Assembly (NCBI RefSeq): GCF_902726545.1
Contig: NZ_CACVAD010000006.1
Span: 1 to 64,000 of the forward strand
Origin: Yersinia artesiana
GTDB lineage: Bacteria; Pseudomonadota; Gammaproteobacteria; Enterobacterales; Enterobacteriaceae
Length of the DNA: 64,000 nt
Reading direction: 5' to 3'
Shown in pieces: positions 41,651-50,512 of the stretch (position 1 is its first letter; each line of letters opens with the position of its first letter). Under the pieces are notes generated by a model that saw only the letters and a program-made list of their open reading frames with translations, was not told the DNA's origin and ran no database searches. Both the position numbers and the translations under genes were made by a program.

Positions 41651-41695
41651 TAAAGCCATACTAGTGGAACACCAATATGGCTATCGAAGCAAGAT

Positions 41696-42703
41696 TCAGG
41701 CAGGAAGGAAAGTTTTCTTCAGAGGCACCAAAAGTTTGGTCTCGATATCGACTTGCTCGTAGTTCTCAATAAGCGCACGGACGAGATCATCAAGCGTCCA
41801 GAGCGTCAGAGGTATCGTCGAACGGTCAGCTTCATAGCGAGCATCTTTCGTAAAGCCCCCCGTACTGACATAAAGCCCGCGATCGTCTTTATGGCGACCG
41901 CCGATAAAGCTGCGAATCTGCTGACTCCCCATTTGCTCCCTACGATGTTTTACCTCAACGATAATTCGTGGATTTTCAAAACCGAATCCATCAGGTGAAG
42001 CTATGATGTCTTTACCCCGATCGGCACCCGCAGGTGAAACCTGCGTTTTATAGCCCATACTGCGTAAAACTCCAGCAACCAGATTTTGCATCTCATCCCA
42101 ATCAAGAGAGTTGATGCGATCTTTGATACCCTCAAATGCCAGCATTTCCATATCGCGAAGCGGATCAGAAACGACCTCATCTTCATCTATCACAATTGGA
42201 TTCTGAGTAATAACATCTGCAGTGGGTTTCTTATCCTGCAAAAGCTCCTCTAACGCATATTCTGGAAGCTGGAAAACCGTCAACGTGGAACCCAATGTGT
42301 TTTTGGTAGCAACAGACAATCGATCGCGATCGATTTCTTGAGTATTCCATTTAACCTGCCGAGCGATCCCCATCCCCTCTTCCACCCATTCAGGATGATA
42401 TTGGAAGTCTGATGTAACTTTGCCTAGCAGATAAGTACGGTTGGCTGGAGAATAGGTAATAACCCAATCACTCTTTTGGATTTCGTTCACAAAACGCCAG
42501 ACCTGCGATGCTCCAGAACGGGCTGTTCCTAGCTTAGTTAAGGGGTCTGCTTCCTGGTATAAAGCGAGCAACTGGGATCGGGACAGACCTGGTTTGACCA
42601 AAGGAGCCAGCTGAGGCCAACCGATTCCCACAATTTGTTTATCGCGGAAATCGTCATAGAGTTTGCCGCCGTCACCGCGAATCATCCACATTCTGTTGCC
42701 CAT
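41696..42703 (-). CDS. Mrr-like restriction endonuclease
   Basis: 335 residues. The C-terminal Mrr_cat domain has GYKTQVSPAGADRGKDIIAS and IIVEVKHR, giving a PD-(D/E)XK site Asp232 ... Glu250-X-Lys252, then GSQQIRSFIGGRHKDDRGLYVSTGGFTKDA. Residues 1-150 form a separate domain (MWMIRGDGGKLYDDFRDKQIVGIGW ... SDWVITYSPANRTYLLGKV) like those that read modified DNA in type IV enzymes. Likely cuts foreign or modified DNA. Directly inside the left end of the integrated element; AGGGA precedes the ATG. Confidence 0.85.
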   Translation of the reverse strand: MGNRMWMIRGDGGKLYDDFRDKQIVGIGWPQLAPLVKPGLSRSQLLALYQEADPLTKLGTARSGASQVWRFVNEIQKSDWVITYSPANRTYLLGKVTSDFQYHPEWVEEGMGIARQVKWNTQEIDRDRLSVATKNTLGSTLTVFQLPEYALEELLQDKKPTADVITQNPIVIDEDEVVSDPLRDMEMLAFEGIKDRINSLDWDEMQNLVAGVLRSMGYKTQVSPAGADRGKDIIASPDGFGFENPRIIVEVKHRREQMGSQQIRSFIGGRHKDDRGLYVSTGGFTKDARYEADRSTIPLTLWTLDDLVRALIENYEQVDIETKLLVPLKKTFLPA

Positions 42704-42952
42704 ACCCGTCCCTTCATGAGGAAAAGAAATTAAGCTGGATCATAAGCTTGTTCTCCGCATGCGTCAAAACCATCAACAACGACGGACCAGCATTCCCGGA
42801 TTGTGTTTGCGATGATGTGCCCAGTTAAAATTACAGCTTCAATTTGCATGATATTTCGTCCATATAAGCAAAAGCACCGGCCCGCTTCAGCTGATGCTTT
42901 TGTAATAAGTAAATATATCTGGAATATGAATCAGGGAGGCTATTGCCAATAT

Positions 42953-43294
42953 TCAACGTGTTGCGTTAATACGATTTCTTTTCAATAAACCAGTTGCCTG
43001 TCGCGCCCGCAGAATATCGACAGCCCGCAGGTATGGGGACTGTTCTTGCCAGTTGAATCCCCTGCGATCAATACGAACCAGTTCGTGCTTATCCACCAGA
43101 AAATTAACGGCATCAGCCAGCGTAATACCAGCAGTGATATGTTCCTGAATAACAGTCTCATCACTGAATGGTGTGTCGTTCAGTGTCAGGCCATAGTGCT
43201 GTTCCAGCAGGCGTGTCAGTAACATTTGCCAGACAGACACGGGCGACAGACATAGCTTCGCCGCCTGCGGAGTCGTTGCAGGTAAAGTTTTCAT
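42953..43294 (-). CDS. cbtA: CbtA/YeeV-type toxin
   Basis: 113 residues from the ATG at 43294 ([10 protein letters not shown], the family's usual start); the open frame goes further up without homology. [22 protein letters not shown] and [20 protein letters not shown] and [14 protein letters not shown] match E. coli YeeV/CbtA, which blocks MreB and FtsZ polymerisation. Forms a type IV toxin-antitoxin pair with the cbeA gene 20 bases upstream. Confidence 0.9.
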   Translation of the reverse strand: MKTLPATTPQAAKLCLSPVSVWQMLLTRLLEQHYGLTLNDTPFSDETVIQEHITAGITLADAVNFLVDKHELVRIDRRGFNWQEQSPYLRAVDILRARQATGLLKRNRINATR

Positions 43295-43314
43295 GTTTGC
43301 TCTTGTGAAATTAG

Positions 43315-43632
43315 TTAGCGTTGAGTGAGATAAACGGCGATGTATATGTAGCCGCAACTGCCAAGGGTATCGGCTTCGCAGGTAAAACCATTGTGATACA
43401 GGGTAATACAGTGGGTGTAACGGGGATTCAGTTCTCCCGTGGTCAGCATGGATTCCATCTGGCTGATAAAGTGCGGGAATATTTCATCCAGCTTCCGGCA
43501 TTCGGCGTCACTGAACTTACCGATGATGCTGGCCCGGTCAGCCAAATAATGCAGCCGGTTCCCCTCCTGCACCAGACGGGCTCCCAGGTGTGGCGTGATA
43601 TCCCGCTGCAGGCCCCATGTGATGTTGCTCAT
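43315..43632 (-). CDS. cbeA: CbeA/YeeU-type antitoxin
   Basis: 105 residues. [41 protein letters not shown] and [19 protein letters not shown] match YeeU/CbeA, which counters CbtA by stabilising MreB and FtsZ filaments. A very strong ribosome site (AAAGGAGG) precedes the ATG, consistent with antitoxin excess. Confidence 0.9.
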   Translation of the reverse strand: MSNITWGLQRDITPHLGARLVQEGNRLHYLADRASIIGKFSDAECRKLDEIFPHFISQMESMLTTGELNPRYTHCITLYHNGFTCEADTLGSCGYIYIAVYLTQR

Positions 43633-43650
43633 TGATAACCTCCTTTATTG

Positions 43651-43872
43651 TCAGTTCAGGGTAATACTCATCAGGCAGGCATACGGTCCGCTGCGGTCCT
43701 GGCGGCGTTCGGCATATACCGCCAGGACTCCTGTGATATCCGGAACTTCCCTGCCGGTGTAATGGCAGACGCTACCGTGCCACTGATATTTTCCGGTGCA
43801 GTAGCGAAATATTCGGGACTCAGGATGCTGGCGGTATATCGTCATTGCCCGGCGTTTACTGATAATTTTCAT
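43651..43872 (-). CDS. YeeT-like protein (DUF987)
   Basis: 73 residues from the ATG at 43872 with GAGG upstream. CTGKYQWHGSVCHYTGREVPD and GVLAVYAERRQDRSGPY match the small YeeT family that sits between radC-like and yeeU genes in CP4-type islands. Function unknown. Confidence 0.85.
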   Translation of the reverse strand: MKIISKRRAMTIYRQHPESRIFRYCTGKYQWHGSVCHYTGREVPDITGVLAVYAERRQDRSGPYACLMSITLN

Positions 43873-43880
43873 GTAATACC

Positions 43881-44357
43881 TCACAGCAGACCGTGTTCTG
43901 CGAACGAATAGATTTGCCTGCCGCCGATAATCAGATGGTCAAGGACACGGATATCTACCATCTGAAGTATCTGTACCAGCCGCTGCGTGAGGGCTTTGTC
44001 AGCATGGCTGGGCGTCGTCTCGCCGGAAGGATGGTTATGCGCCAGAATCACCGCCGCCGCATTGAAATACAGGGCTCGCTTAACCACCTCCCGGGGATGG
44101 ACTTCAGTGCGGTTAATCGTGCCGGTGAAGAGCGTCTCATGGGCAATCAACTGATTCTGGTTGTCCAGATACAACACCCGGAACTCTTCCCGCTCAAGCG
44201 CGGCCATATGCAGTCGCAGCCACTCCCGGACGGCGTGGGTGGAGGTGAAGGCCACCCCGGGCTCATGCAAGTGCCGGTCCAGAACTCTGAGAGCACGCTG
44301 GATGAGACGCCGGTCCTGTGGCGTTATCTCGCCGGGTAAAAAGGAAAGCTGTTTCAT
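43881..44357 (-). CDS. RadC-family JAB protein (YeeS-like)
   Basis: 158 residues. C-terminal JAMM/MPN+ metalloprotease-like motif: E in RTEVHPREVVKRAL and HNHPSGETTPSHAD (H-x-H ... D). Island RadC proteins are widespread companions of anti-restriction genes; the biochemical role is unproven. AGAGG precedes the ATG; eight bases separate it from yeeT. Confidence 0.9.
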   Translation of the reverse strand: MKQLSFLPGEITPQDRRLIQRALRVLDRHLHEPGVAFTSTHAVREWLRLHMAALEREEFRVLYLDNQNQLIAHETLFTGTINRTEVHPREVVKRALYFNAAAVILAHNHPSGETTPSHADKALTQRLVQILQMVDIRVLDHLIIGGRQIYSFAEHGLL

Positions 44358-44372
44358 TCGTTATACCTCTGG

Positions 44373-44831
44373 TCAGTCGATGATACGCAGAATGGCGTGG
44401 GCTTCTGGATGCTGCAGGGCATAGTCCCGCAGGCGATAATAGTGTGCGGTCATTGCGTCACATTCTGTACGACAGGCGTGATGGCTGTATTCAATCAGGC
44501 AGACCGCGATACCTGCGGCTTCCGCGCTCATTTCCGCACCATTGCCGTTCATGCTGTTGAACAGATGCCATTTATCATCACCGTCTGCATCAGGAGCCAT
44601 AAACGCGCCGCCATTGCTGAGTGTGTAAAAGGACCAGATACCACCGCTGTACTCATCGCAGAAGCGCTCCATCCAGGCGAAAATACGCGGTTCCAGCGTT
44701 AGCCATTGCGGGATAGCGCCAAAGTACAGCGGCCAGAAATCGAGGCGCTGTTCGTCAGGTACTGGTGTTGCAGTGAGGTCAAATTGAGGTTCATTAGCGG
44801 ACATCAATTCGCATTGAGTTTGTGTCGTCAT
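44373..44831 (-). CDS. ArdB/KlcA-type antirestriction protein (YafX-like)
   Basis: 152 residues. FWPLYFGAIPQWLTLEPRIFAWMERFC, GGIWSFYTLSNGGAFMAP and EYSHHACRTECDAMTAHYYRLRDY are typical of ArdB/KlcA, which relieve type I restriction. Matches YafX of E. coli islands almost throughout. Relevant here because the same element carries a type I system at its right. Confidence 0.9.
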   Translation of the reverse strand: MTTQTQCELMSANEPQFDLTATPVPDEQRLDFWPLYFGAIPQWLTLEPRIFAWMERFCDEYSGGIWSFYTLSNGGAFMAPDADGDDKWHLFNSMNGNGAEMSAEAAGIAVCLIEYSHHACRTECDAMTAHYYRLRDYALQHPEAHAILRIID

Positions 44832-44852
44832 GGATATTCTCCGTCAATAAAA

Positions 44853-44875
44853 ACGCCAGCGACGATGGCTGGCGT
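44853..44875 (-). terminator. Hairpin terminator after the DUF905 gene
   Basis: ACGCCAGC, 7-base loop, GCTGGCGT, with an A-run on the plus strand (T on the minus strand) at its end. Confidence 0.6.
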
Positions 44876-44916
44876 ATGGGAAATAAAGGACATGCAGGGA
44901 TGATGGATGGGTGTAA

Positions 44917-45153
44917 TCAGGAGAAGAATGCTCTGAGGATGCCTGACTTGCGGATATAACGGTTAAGCCCTTCACCGGCATCCGGTTCAAAGCACCACGC
45001 CCGCCAGATCATTCGACCTTCAGAGTCGCGAACTACCAGGCGGAAGTGACTGCGCTGGTCATCTTCAATAGCGATGTTTTGATACCGACGGGTAACCGCT
45101 TCGGCCTGCTGTCGGGTAAAAGGTCCCGGTGGCAGCATGTGAGATTCAGGCAT
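44917..45153 (-). CDS. DUF905 family protein (YkfF-like)
   Basis: 78 residues. [58 protein letters not shown] is the DUF905 signature found in CP4-type islands. Function unknown. Own terminator on each side, so probably transcribed by itself. Confidence 0.85.
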   Translation of the reverse strand: MPESHMLPPGPFTRQQAEAVTRRYQNIAIEDDQRSHFRLVVRDSEGRMIWRAWCFEPDAGEGLNRYIRKSGILRAFFS

Positions 45154-45174
45154 TCGGTGTACCTTAAAAGCAAA

Positions 45175-45202
45175 AGCCCCTGACGCAGACGCGTCAGGGG
45201 CT
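45175..45202 (-). terminator. Hairpin terminator after the second four-cysteine gene
   Basis: AGCCCCTGACGC, loop AGAC, GCGTCAGGGGCT: a perfect 12-base stem followed by TTTT on the minus strand, 28 bases after the stop. Confidence 0.8.
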
Positions 45203-45230
45203 ATGGGAGTATTCAGGTATGGGGTGATTA

Positions 45231-45641
45231 TCAGTAACCGGTTTGTACTTTATACAACCGCAGGGTTTTACTGCCCCGGACAATTTTCACATACAGGGCA
45301 TTATCTTTCGTGCCTCGCACAAAACCGGCCTGCACATCACCCTTACAGTCACCACCGTCGTAAGGAATGTTGACGCCGGTCTGACGCACCAGATCAATAA
45401 CCCCGAAGCTTAAGTCTTCACAGGCCGGGCCCGGCAGGTCCTGAATCAGGGCAAATTTATGGTCGTCGCTGACACTGGTCAGTGAGCACATGGAGGTGTT
45501 GATGTCGTTTCCCTGGCACCAGTACTCCTGGCCGGGATTGTCTTTATCCATCAGGCTTGCCGGAAGCTGAGCGGCACCGGCACTGAATGCGGCAAGTGAC
45601 AGAATGAGGGCGGGTACAGCAGAGGTCAGTATTTTCAGCAT
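45231..45641 (-). CDS. Small exported four-cysteine protein, copy 2
   Basis: 136 residues. Signal peptide of about 23 residues ending in SAGA. The mature part has four cysteines in YWC, SMC, ACE and GDC settings; the segment D-N-P-G-Q-E-Y-W-C and the following C-S-L-T-S-V parallel the neighbouring protein at 45708-46145. Two disulfides and a periplasmic or secreted location are likely. Function unknown; not a family I can name. Confidence 0.75.
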   Translation of the reverse strand: MLKILTSAVPALILSLAAFSAGAAQLPASLMDKDNPGQEYWCQGNDINTSMCSLTSVSDDHKFALIQDLPGPACEDLSFGVIDLVRQTGVNIPYDGGDCKGDVQAGFVRGTKDNALYVKIVRGSKTLRLYKVQTGY

Positions 45642-45707
45642 GGTCTTCGTCCTGAATTAATCCAGCCCGCAGTTGGGCAAAATAAGAGTGGTTGATATCG
45701 GGTGTTA

Positions 45708-46145
45708 TCAGAAGCGCCGGTAGCGAAACAGCTCTTTGCCCTGGTAAAGTGCCACCAGGTCGTCATATTCCGGCTTCTTCTGGTTGGGCTTAAAGGTCAC
45801 TACCGTGCCCGGACGGCACAGGTCTTTTACGGTGAGACCGAATTTCTTGTCCGGAGTAATGGTGAATCCCTTCGACACATCGTTGCGCATGATAGTTATC
45901 CAGCCCCACAGGCCGCCTTCGCAGTCCTTAAAGGGTGCTGAACGAACTGTGACCATTCCACCCAGGCGGTCAACAGACATGGCTTCACATTTGCCGGTAA
46001 CCTGACGATGCGCATCACACCAGAAAATATTCCCGTTATTGTCATTAACTACCGCAGGTAGCGTCCGGTTATAAGGCTGAGCCTGAGCCCCTGTACAAAG
46101 CAGAAGGCTGCCGGTAATACCCAGTATTTTAATCAGTATTTTCAT
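45708..46145 (-). CDS. Small exported four-cysteine protein, copy 1
   Basis: 145 residues from the ATG at 46145, with AAGGA upstream; the frame runs on to 46223 but would overlap the GYF-domain gene. Signal peptide of about 21 residues ending AQA. Mature part: NNGNIFWC, GKCEAMSV, FKDCEGG and DLC give four cysteines in the same order as in copy 2. Probably an ancient duplication. Function unknown. Confidence 0.75.
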   Translation of the reverse strand: MKILIKILGITGSLLLCTGAQAQPYNRTLPAVVNDNNGNIFWCDAHRQVTGKCEAMSVDRLGGMVTVRSAPFKDCEGGLWGWITIMRNDVSKGFTITPDKKFGLTVKDLCRPGTVVTFKPNQKKPEYDDLVALYQGKELFRYRRF

Positions 46146-46186
46146 TACGTTGGTCCTTAACAGAGAAAGTATCAGGTAGCGGTGAT

Positions 46187-46723
46187 TCAGGCCCAGACGG
46201 TCAGGGCCAGCATCACAAGCCATACCCAGAAGTAAGCCGGTTTCTGACCGAGGGTTTTCGCCCTACGCCACAAATAGAACGGCACCAGCCAGGCCAGTTT
46301 GCCGAACATGGCGGTATCCACTCCGGCCTTACGCAGACGTCGTTCATCGAGATACCCCAGAGCGATATTGAGCAGCAGCGTGATAAACCAGTACTGCCCG
46401 CCCGAGACGGCTTCATATGCCTCGTCAAAAGACATTCCGTTCAACCCTGCCGTCCACAGCTCGAGCGCATAACCAATGAAGGGAGCAAATGCCAGCGTCC
46501 ATACCACTCCGCCCGGAATGCGGCTCCCCGGCAGCGCGGGTGGTGTGGTGCTGTGGAGCAGCACCGAAGCCAGCGGGGTGGCGGAGACCGGTTGCCACTC
46601 CGTCATGCCCTGTCGCCACACCAGCGTGGCAGCGGTGAGTTCACCGCGCGCAATCAGGCCAGTGATGTCGTCTTCGGTCACATTGTCGTGACGTATGCCA
46701 TTTTTTTCGTAATGCCAGGTCAT
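46187..46723 (-). CDS. GYF_2-domain membrane protein
   Basis: 178 residues. Residues 1-55 are a GYF_2 (DUF4339) domain: WHYEKNGIRHDNVTEDDITGLIARGELTAATLVWRQGMTEWQPVS. Three hydrophobic segments follow (about 72-95, 112-128 and 150-178). GYF_2 domains bind proline-rich partners. Just upstream of the two four-cysteine genes on the same strand, so the three may work together at the envelope (inference). Confidence 0.75.
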   Translation of the reverse strand: MTWHYEKNGIRHDNVTEDDITGLIARGELTAATLVWRQGMTEWQPVSATPLASVLLHSTTPPALPGSRIPGGVVWTLAFAPFIGYALELWTAGLNGMSFDEAYEAVSGGQYWFITLLLNIALGYLDERRLRKAGVDTAMFGKLAWLVPFYLWRRAKTLGQKPAYFWVWLVMLALTVWA

Positions 46724-46748
46724 AGCTTTTCCTTCTTAACAGAGGTTA

Positions 46749-47459
46749 TTAAATCAGTGTGTTGCCCTGCTCCTCCTCAGAGGGGCCAGGAGACAGGACT
46801 TCGCGAATACAGCTGAAGTGCGGAAGAGCCCGGATAAAGCCCGCCTGTGTGGTTAACTGGCTGAGACGTTTTCGCGGGGTAAAAGTGGTGTTCAGAACTG
46901 TCACCGCATGGATAGTCGCCAGAGGATGCACGGTGATATGCCCGTTAAGTTCACCGGTGAGATACCAGCAGCCTTCGAGTGATATCAGGCGGTATGGGGC
47001 CAACCCGTCACAGCGCTCTCCCTCGGCCAACAGCAGCACCCGCTGACAGGCGGTTATGGCACTGACGAGGCGGTAGAACACCAGTGAGCTGGCCGGGGAC
47101 ACAGACTGTGGCGGCTGCCATACCAGACACGGCATCCCTCCTGCAGTGAGCAGCATGCCCGCCAGACGCCGGTCCAGCCCCGGAAAAATATCGGCCAGTC
47201 CTGCCCGGTGAGCAAAGGTCAGCGCATCCAGTTCGCCCTGTACTCCTCCACCGGTACTGCGCAGGCGGCATTGCCCCCGTCGATACTCAAGGTCGAGGTA
47301 CATCAGCCGTTCGCGAAAATCCCGTCGCAGGGTACGGACTGACACACCAAACTCTGCAGCCAGCCGCGCCATGTTCAGCGTTTCACCGGCAACCAGGCGG
47401 CTGATTATCAGTGACAGCCTGACAGCCAGCCGGTCATGACGGCGCTCTGCCTGTGCCAT
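46749..47459 (-). CDS. WYL-type transcriptional regulator (YfjR-like)
   Basis: 236 residues. N-terminal DeoR-like helix-turn-helix LNMARLAAEFGVSVRTLRRDFRERL near residues 28-53, then a WYL-type effector domain (APYRLISLEGCWYLTGEL). Resembles YfjR of CP4-57. Probably controls the neighbouring island genes. GGAG precedes the ATG. Confidence 0.8.
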   Translation of the reverse strand: MAQAERRHDRLAVRLSLIISRLVAGETLNMARLAAEFGVSVRTLRRDFRERLMYLDLEYRRGQCRLRSTGGGVQGELDALTFAHRAGLADIFPGLDRRLAGMLLTAGGMPCLVWQPPQSVSPASSLVFYRLVSAITACQRVLLLAEGERCDGLAPYRLISLEGCWYLTGELNGHITVHPLATIHAVTVLNTTFTPRKRLSQLTTQAGFIRALPHFSCIREVLSPGPSEEEQGNTLI

Positions 47460-47667
47460 CTTAAATCTCCGTAATAGTTAACTGACTGAATATGAAATGA
47501 TTCTAAAGAGGGGGGCGGACAGGGTATGGACATGGAATGAACTATTTTTTATCTGCCTCCGGAAGCAGGCCCGACGCGGCACACCGTGAAATGCGGTGAT
47601 AAAACACTCAATCCAATGAGGGGGAAACGGACAGGGAGTGTCCTTTGTTAACATGGAGATAACACTC

Positions 47668-48492
47668 TCAGGACTGAAACCCACTCAGCATCGCTTCCGC
47701 CATCACCCAGAGAGCCCGGTTGAGCTTCACATCTCCGTCGATACCACGCACGGCGCGGGTATGTGTTCGCCCGCCTTTTGCACTCCGGCCACTGAGCCCG
47801 CCCTTAATCAGGTTCTCCTGAATACGCTGGTATGTGGTCCACAGATCATTGCTCTCATCCTGCCAACGGCGTGGGGAGAGTATCTGAGGTGCTGTCACCG
47901 GCTGGTGGTCCTCACCAAAACGGTACGTCAGTGCAGCCTGTGCCAGCGCCTGTTGTGCAGGTGGCGGTAGCATCAGAGACTGCATGGCATCACGCTTCTC
48001 TTCCACGCGGTCAAAAATCCCCAGCACTTCATACGCCCCCTCAATCACCTGACTCACCACATCCCCTTTGTGCGGCACCCGCACCTCACCAAACGACTCA
48101 CCGCAGACAAGTCCGTTCTGGCATACCGCACGGAATAATCCCGGCAACATCTGATACGAGCTGGTGCCATCATGGGAATTAAGCAGAATGATTTCCGGGA
48201 CTTGCTTGCCGGTAATTTGCCCCTCCCGACGCAGGCGCAGCATGTGCTTTGTATGCTCACGGCGACCAGGGTCTCTCACTCGAGTCTGGCAGGCAAAGAA
48301 AGGCTGAAAGCCTTCACGCTGCAGATTTTCAAGAACGGTAATGGTTGGTATCCAGGTATACCGTGCGCTGCGTGACGCATGCTTCTCCTCGCTGAAGACA
48401 CTGGGCACCACACGAAACAGCTCTTCGTGGGTTAACGGACGGTCACGACGGATAAGATTTGCTGCGCCAAAGCGCGAAGCCAGACGGGTCAT
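47668..48492 (-). CDS. YfjQ-like island protein (DUF932)
   Basis: 274 residues from the ATG at 48492 with AGGAG upstream; a longer frame to 48540 runs into a terminator. RPLTHEELFRVVPSVFSEEKHASRSARYTWIPT, EIILLNSHDGTSSYQMLPG, CQNGLVCGESFGEVRVPHKG and NDLWTTYQRIQENLIKGGLSGRSAKG match YfjQ of E. coli CP4-57 along its length. DUF932 proteins are common in plasmids and islands; function unknown. Confidence 0.85.
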   Translation of the reverse strand: MTRLASRFGAANLIRRDRPLTHEELFRVVPSVFSEEKHASRSARYTWIPTITVLENLQREGFQPFFACQTRVRDPGRREHTKHMLRLRREGQITGKQVPEIILLNSHDGTSSYQMLPGLFRAVCQNGLVCGESFGEVRVPHKGDVVSQVIEGAYEVLGIFDRVEEKRDAMQSLMLPPPAQQALAQAALTYRFGEDHQPVTAPQILSPRRWQDESNDLWTTYQRIQENLIKGGLSGRSAKGGRTHTRAVRGIDGDVKLNRALWVMAEAMLSGFQS

Positions 48493-48527
48493 AAGCAGAC
48501 TCCTCATGATGGAAAATAAATACAAAA

Positions 48528-48555
48528 AGCCCCGCCGCAAAATCGCGGCAGGGCT
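48528..48555 (-). terminator. Hairpin terminator after the YfjP-like gene
   Basis: AGCCCYGCCGC / GCGGCRGGGCT arms (11 bases, one wobble pair) with a 6-base loop and a T-run on the minus strand, 30 bases after the YfjP-like stop. Confidence 0.8.
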
Positions 48556-48585
48556 CAGGAAACTACGAGTTAGAAGGGTTAATGT

Positions 48586-49449
48586 TCAGAAGAAGAAGTT
48601 CCAGACTGCACGAGCGACCGATACCACGATATCGCGCACAGACTGGATGACTGCCCGAACCGGGGCCGGTATCAGGGGCATGGAACTTACTGTATCCAGT
48701 ACCGAGCCGACCGTTTCACCAAAATCGTCACGGGCTTTTTTATTAACGGCATCGGTACGAAGTGGAGCACTAAGCTGTACCGCTACCGGACTACTGGCCT
48801 CCCGCGGCAGGCAACGAATCATCCGTTCAACCATCATCCGCAGCCCCCACTGCAAACGTACCGACACTGCGCAGACAGGGTTTACCGGCTGGAACAACTC
48901 ATGTAGCAGGCAGATTTTGCGGCTGATATTTTGTTTCTGCTCTGTAGACAGCTTTTCACCACCGCAGGTGGGTTCAACCTTGTCGGACTGACTGATAACA
49001 AACAAAACCTTATGCCGGTATGCCTCACCAATCACCTCCCGGTAAAAATGTTCATCCACCGCCAGCGCCCGGTCATCGGCCTTGATCAACCACAGCACCA
49101 GGTCGAGCCGAGGAAGTTGTTCACGGTAGAGTGCGGCATATTCAGCATCCCGTAGTTCGGACTCTCCAACGCCGGGTAGGTCCCTAATTGTCATAAAGCG
49201 TTTGCCGAGCTGCAGGCGAAACTGCAGTGGTTTTCGAGTACATGCCGCCACATCACTGATCGGTGATATATCCCCAGCAAACAGGGTATTGCACAGGCTG
49301 CTCTTTCCCGTCCCGGTTTTGCCCATAATGCCTATCACCGGCTCATAGTGAGTAAGCTGATTTATCTGCTGCAGAATGCGTTCAGAGACCCATTGGGGCA
49401 GGCCGGAAAGCGGTTGCTGCAGTGACTGCAGACCGTCAAATTGTTTCAT
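48586..49449 (-). CDS. YfjP/YkfA-like GTPase
   Basis: 287 residues from the ATG at 49449 with AGAGGAG upstream, equal to E. coli YfjP. G1 motif GIMGKTGTGKSS near residue 40, switch II DLPGVGESE near 90, G4-like ISQSDKVEP near 150. The C-terminal tail has a short hydrophobic patch (IVVSVARAVWNFFF). A dynamin/Era-like GTPase of CP4-type islands; role unproven. Confidence 0.85.
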   Translation of the reverse strand: MKQFDGLQSLQQPLSGLPQWVSERILQQINQLTHYEPVIGIMGKTGTGKSSLCNTLFAGDISPISDVAACTRKPLQFRLQLGKRFMTIRDLPGVGESELRDAEYAALYREQLPRLDLVLWLIKADDRALAVDEHFYREVIGEAYRHKVLFVISQSDKVEPTCGGEKLSTEQKQNISRKICLLHELFQPVNPVCAVSVRLQWGLRMMVERMIRCLPREASSPVAVQLSAPLRTDAVNKKARDDFGETVGSVLDTVSSMPLIPAPVRAVIQSVRDIVVSVARAVWNFFF

Positions 49450-49476
49450 TACTGCTCCTCTGAAAAAGAATACAAA

Positions 49477-49504
49477 AACGGCAGAACCTCGTGGTTCTGC
49501 CGTT
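49477..49504 (-). terminator. Strong terminator after the 310-residue gene
   Basis: AACGGCAGAACC, loop TCGT, GGTTCTGCCGTT: perfect 12-base stem, followed by TTTTT on the minus strand, 44 bases after the stop. Confidence 0.85.
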
Positions 49505-49547
49505 AATGGGGTGTGTTCAGAGTGATGATATATATCTGTGATCTTTT

Positions 49548-50480
49548 TTAATTCTCCCAACTTTTCAGTTTAGCTTTTGCGTATGCATCATTGATCAGCA
49601 TCTCAATCAATTCATTGATTTTCATTTCATTTTTACTGACCAGATAATCAAGTTGTCTCTTACTGCCTTTGCTAATATAGGTATTGAGAACCTTTTTGTT
49701 TGCAACACTATCTCTGAATTTTTTCTGACCCCATGCTTTTTTTGTTTTTATAATAAACAATTCACCTTCAGCATCAGATTTATTCTCAACCCATTGATCA
49801 AAGATTGAATGAACTTTCAGATTCATATTTTTTTTAAACCAATAATCCACATTACCATTAATCATTTTGTTCTTATCGAAGTAAGACATCACCCACTGAT
49901 AATCTGCCTGGTATTTAGCATCATGTCTGGTTAATGAGAACCAGAACGGATTGCCAAATTTTTTCTTGATACGGAGCCAAGAATTTTTCAAACGCTCTAA
50001 GTTTGAACGGATATGGTTAAAGCTTGATACACGACATTGATAGTCGATCAAAAGAATTAACCCGTCATAATTTACGCCACCCTTATCAGAATCAAGGCTC
50101 CATTCAGGTAAAGTGATATCAAGAAGAGAGGGGGTATTATTATTTGTATATAGCTTATATTCGGCATGAATATAATTAGCAACAAATGACAACGAACGCT
50201 CACAATCAATCCACTCAAGTTCACTAAAAGGTATTAACTTACCCTCAACCTCTCGCTTACTCTTTTCAAAGAAATCCTCCGCACTCCAATATTTAACCAT
50301 TTCTTTTTTATTCATATGCTTAATGCAAGACTCTTTGAAAAGAGTGGCATCATCTATTCTTTCCACTAATTCACGAGACTCATCAACATGCATTAATGCT
50401 GAGCGAAAGATATCCCAGTAAAGCCATAAATTTACTCTTTTCATCCAGAGACTGGTCACTTTTTTTCCTGCACTCATCAT
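49548..50480 (-). CDS. Hypothetical protein of unknown family, palindrome-controlled
   Basis: 310 residues; I do not recognise it. Lysine- and aromatic-rich, no signal peptide or membrane segment. The C-terminal 60 residues (KKVLNTYISKGSKRQLDYLVSKNEMKINELIEMLINDAYAKAK in two pieces) look like a ribbon-helix-helix or short DNA-binding tail. AT-rich compared with the YfjP/YfjQ genes next to it, which suggests separate origin. Bounded by its own terminator downstream and by a 16-base palindrome just upstream; both make it a self-contained cassette. The gene start at 50480 is uncertain: a second ATG follows one codon later. Confidence 0.65.
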   Translation of the reverse strand: MMSAGKKVTSLWMKRVNLWLYWDIFRSALMHVDESRELVERIDDATLFKESCIKHMNKKEMVKYWSAEDFFEKSKREVEGKLIPFSELEWIDCERSLSFVANYIHAEYKLYTNNNTPSLLDITLPEWSLDSDKGGVNYDGLILLIDYQCRVSSFNHIRSNLERLKNSWLRIKKKFGNPFWFSLTRHDAKYQADYQWVMSYFDKNKMINGNVDYWFKKNMNLKVHSIFDQWVENKSDAEGELFIIKTKKAWGQKKFRDSVANKKVLNTYISKGSKRQLDYLVSKNEMKINELIEMLINDAYAKAKLKSWEN

Positions 50481-50512
50481 AACCTCAAACGTAACAACAA
50501 TCGTAGAAAAAG

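Noticed and set aside
48341-48991. 216-codon plus-strand frame
   Set aside because: Lies across the opposite strand of YfjQ- and YfjP-like genes whose families are clear; it crosses their terminator and has Arg/Ser-rich shadow composition.
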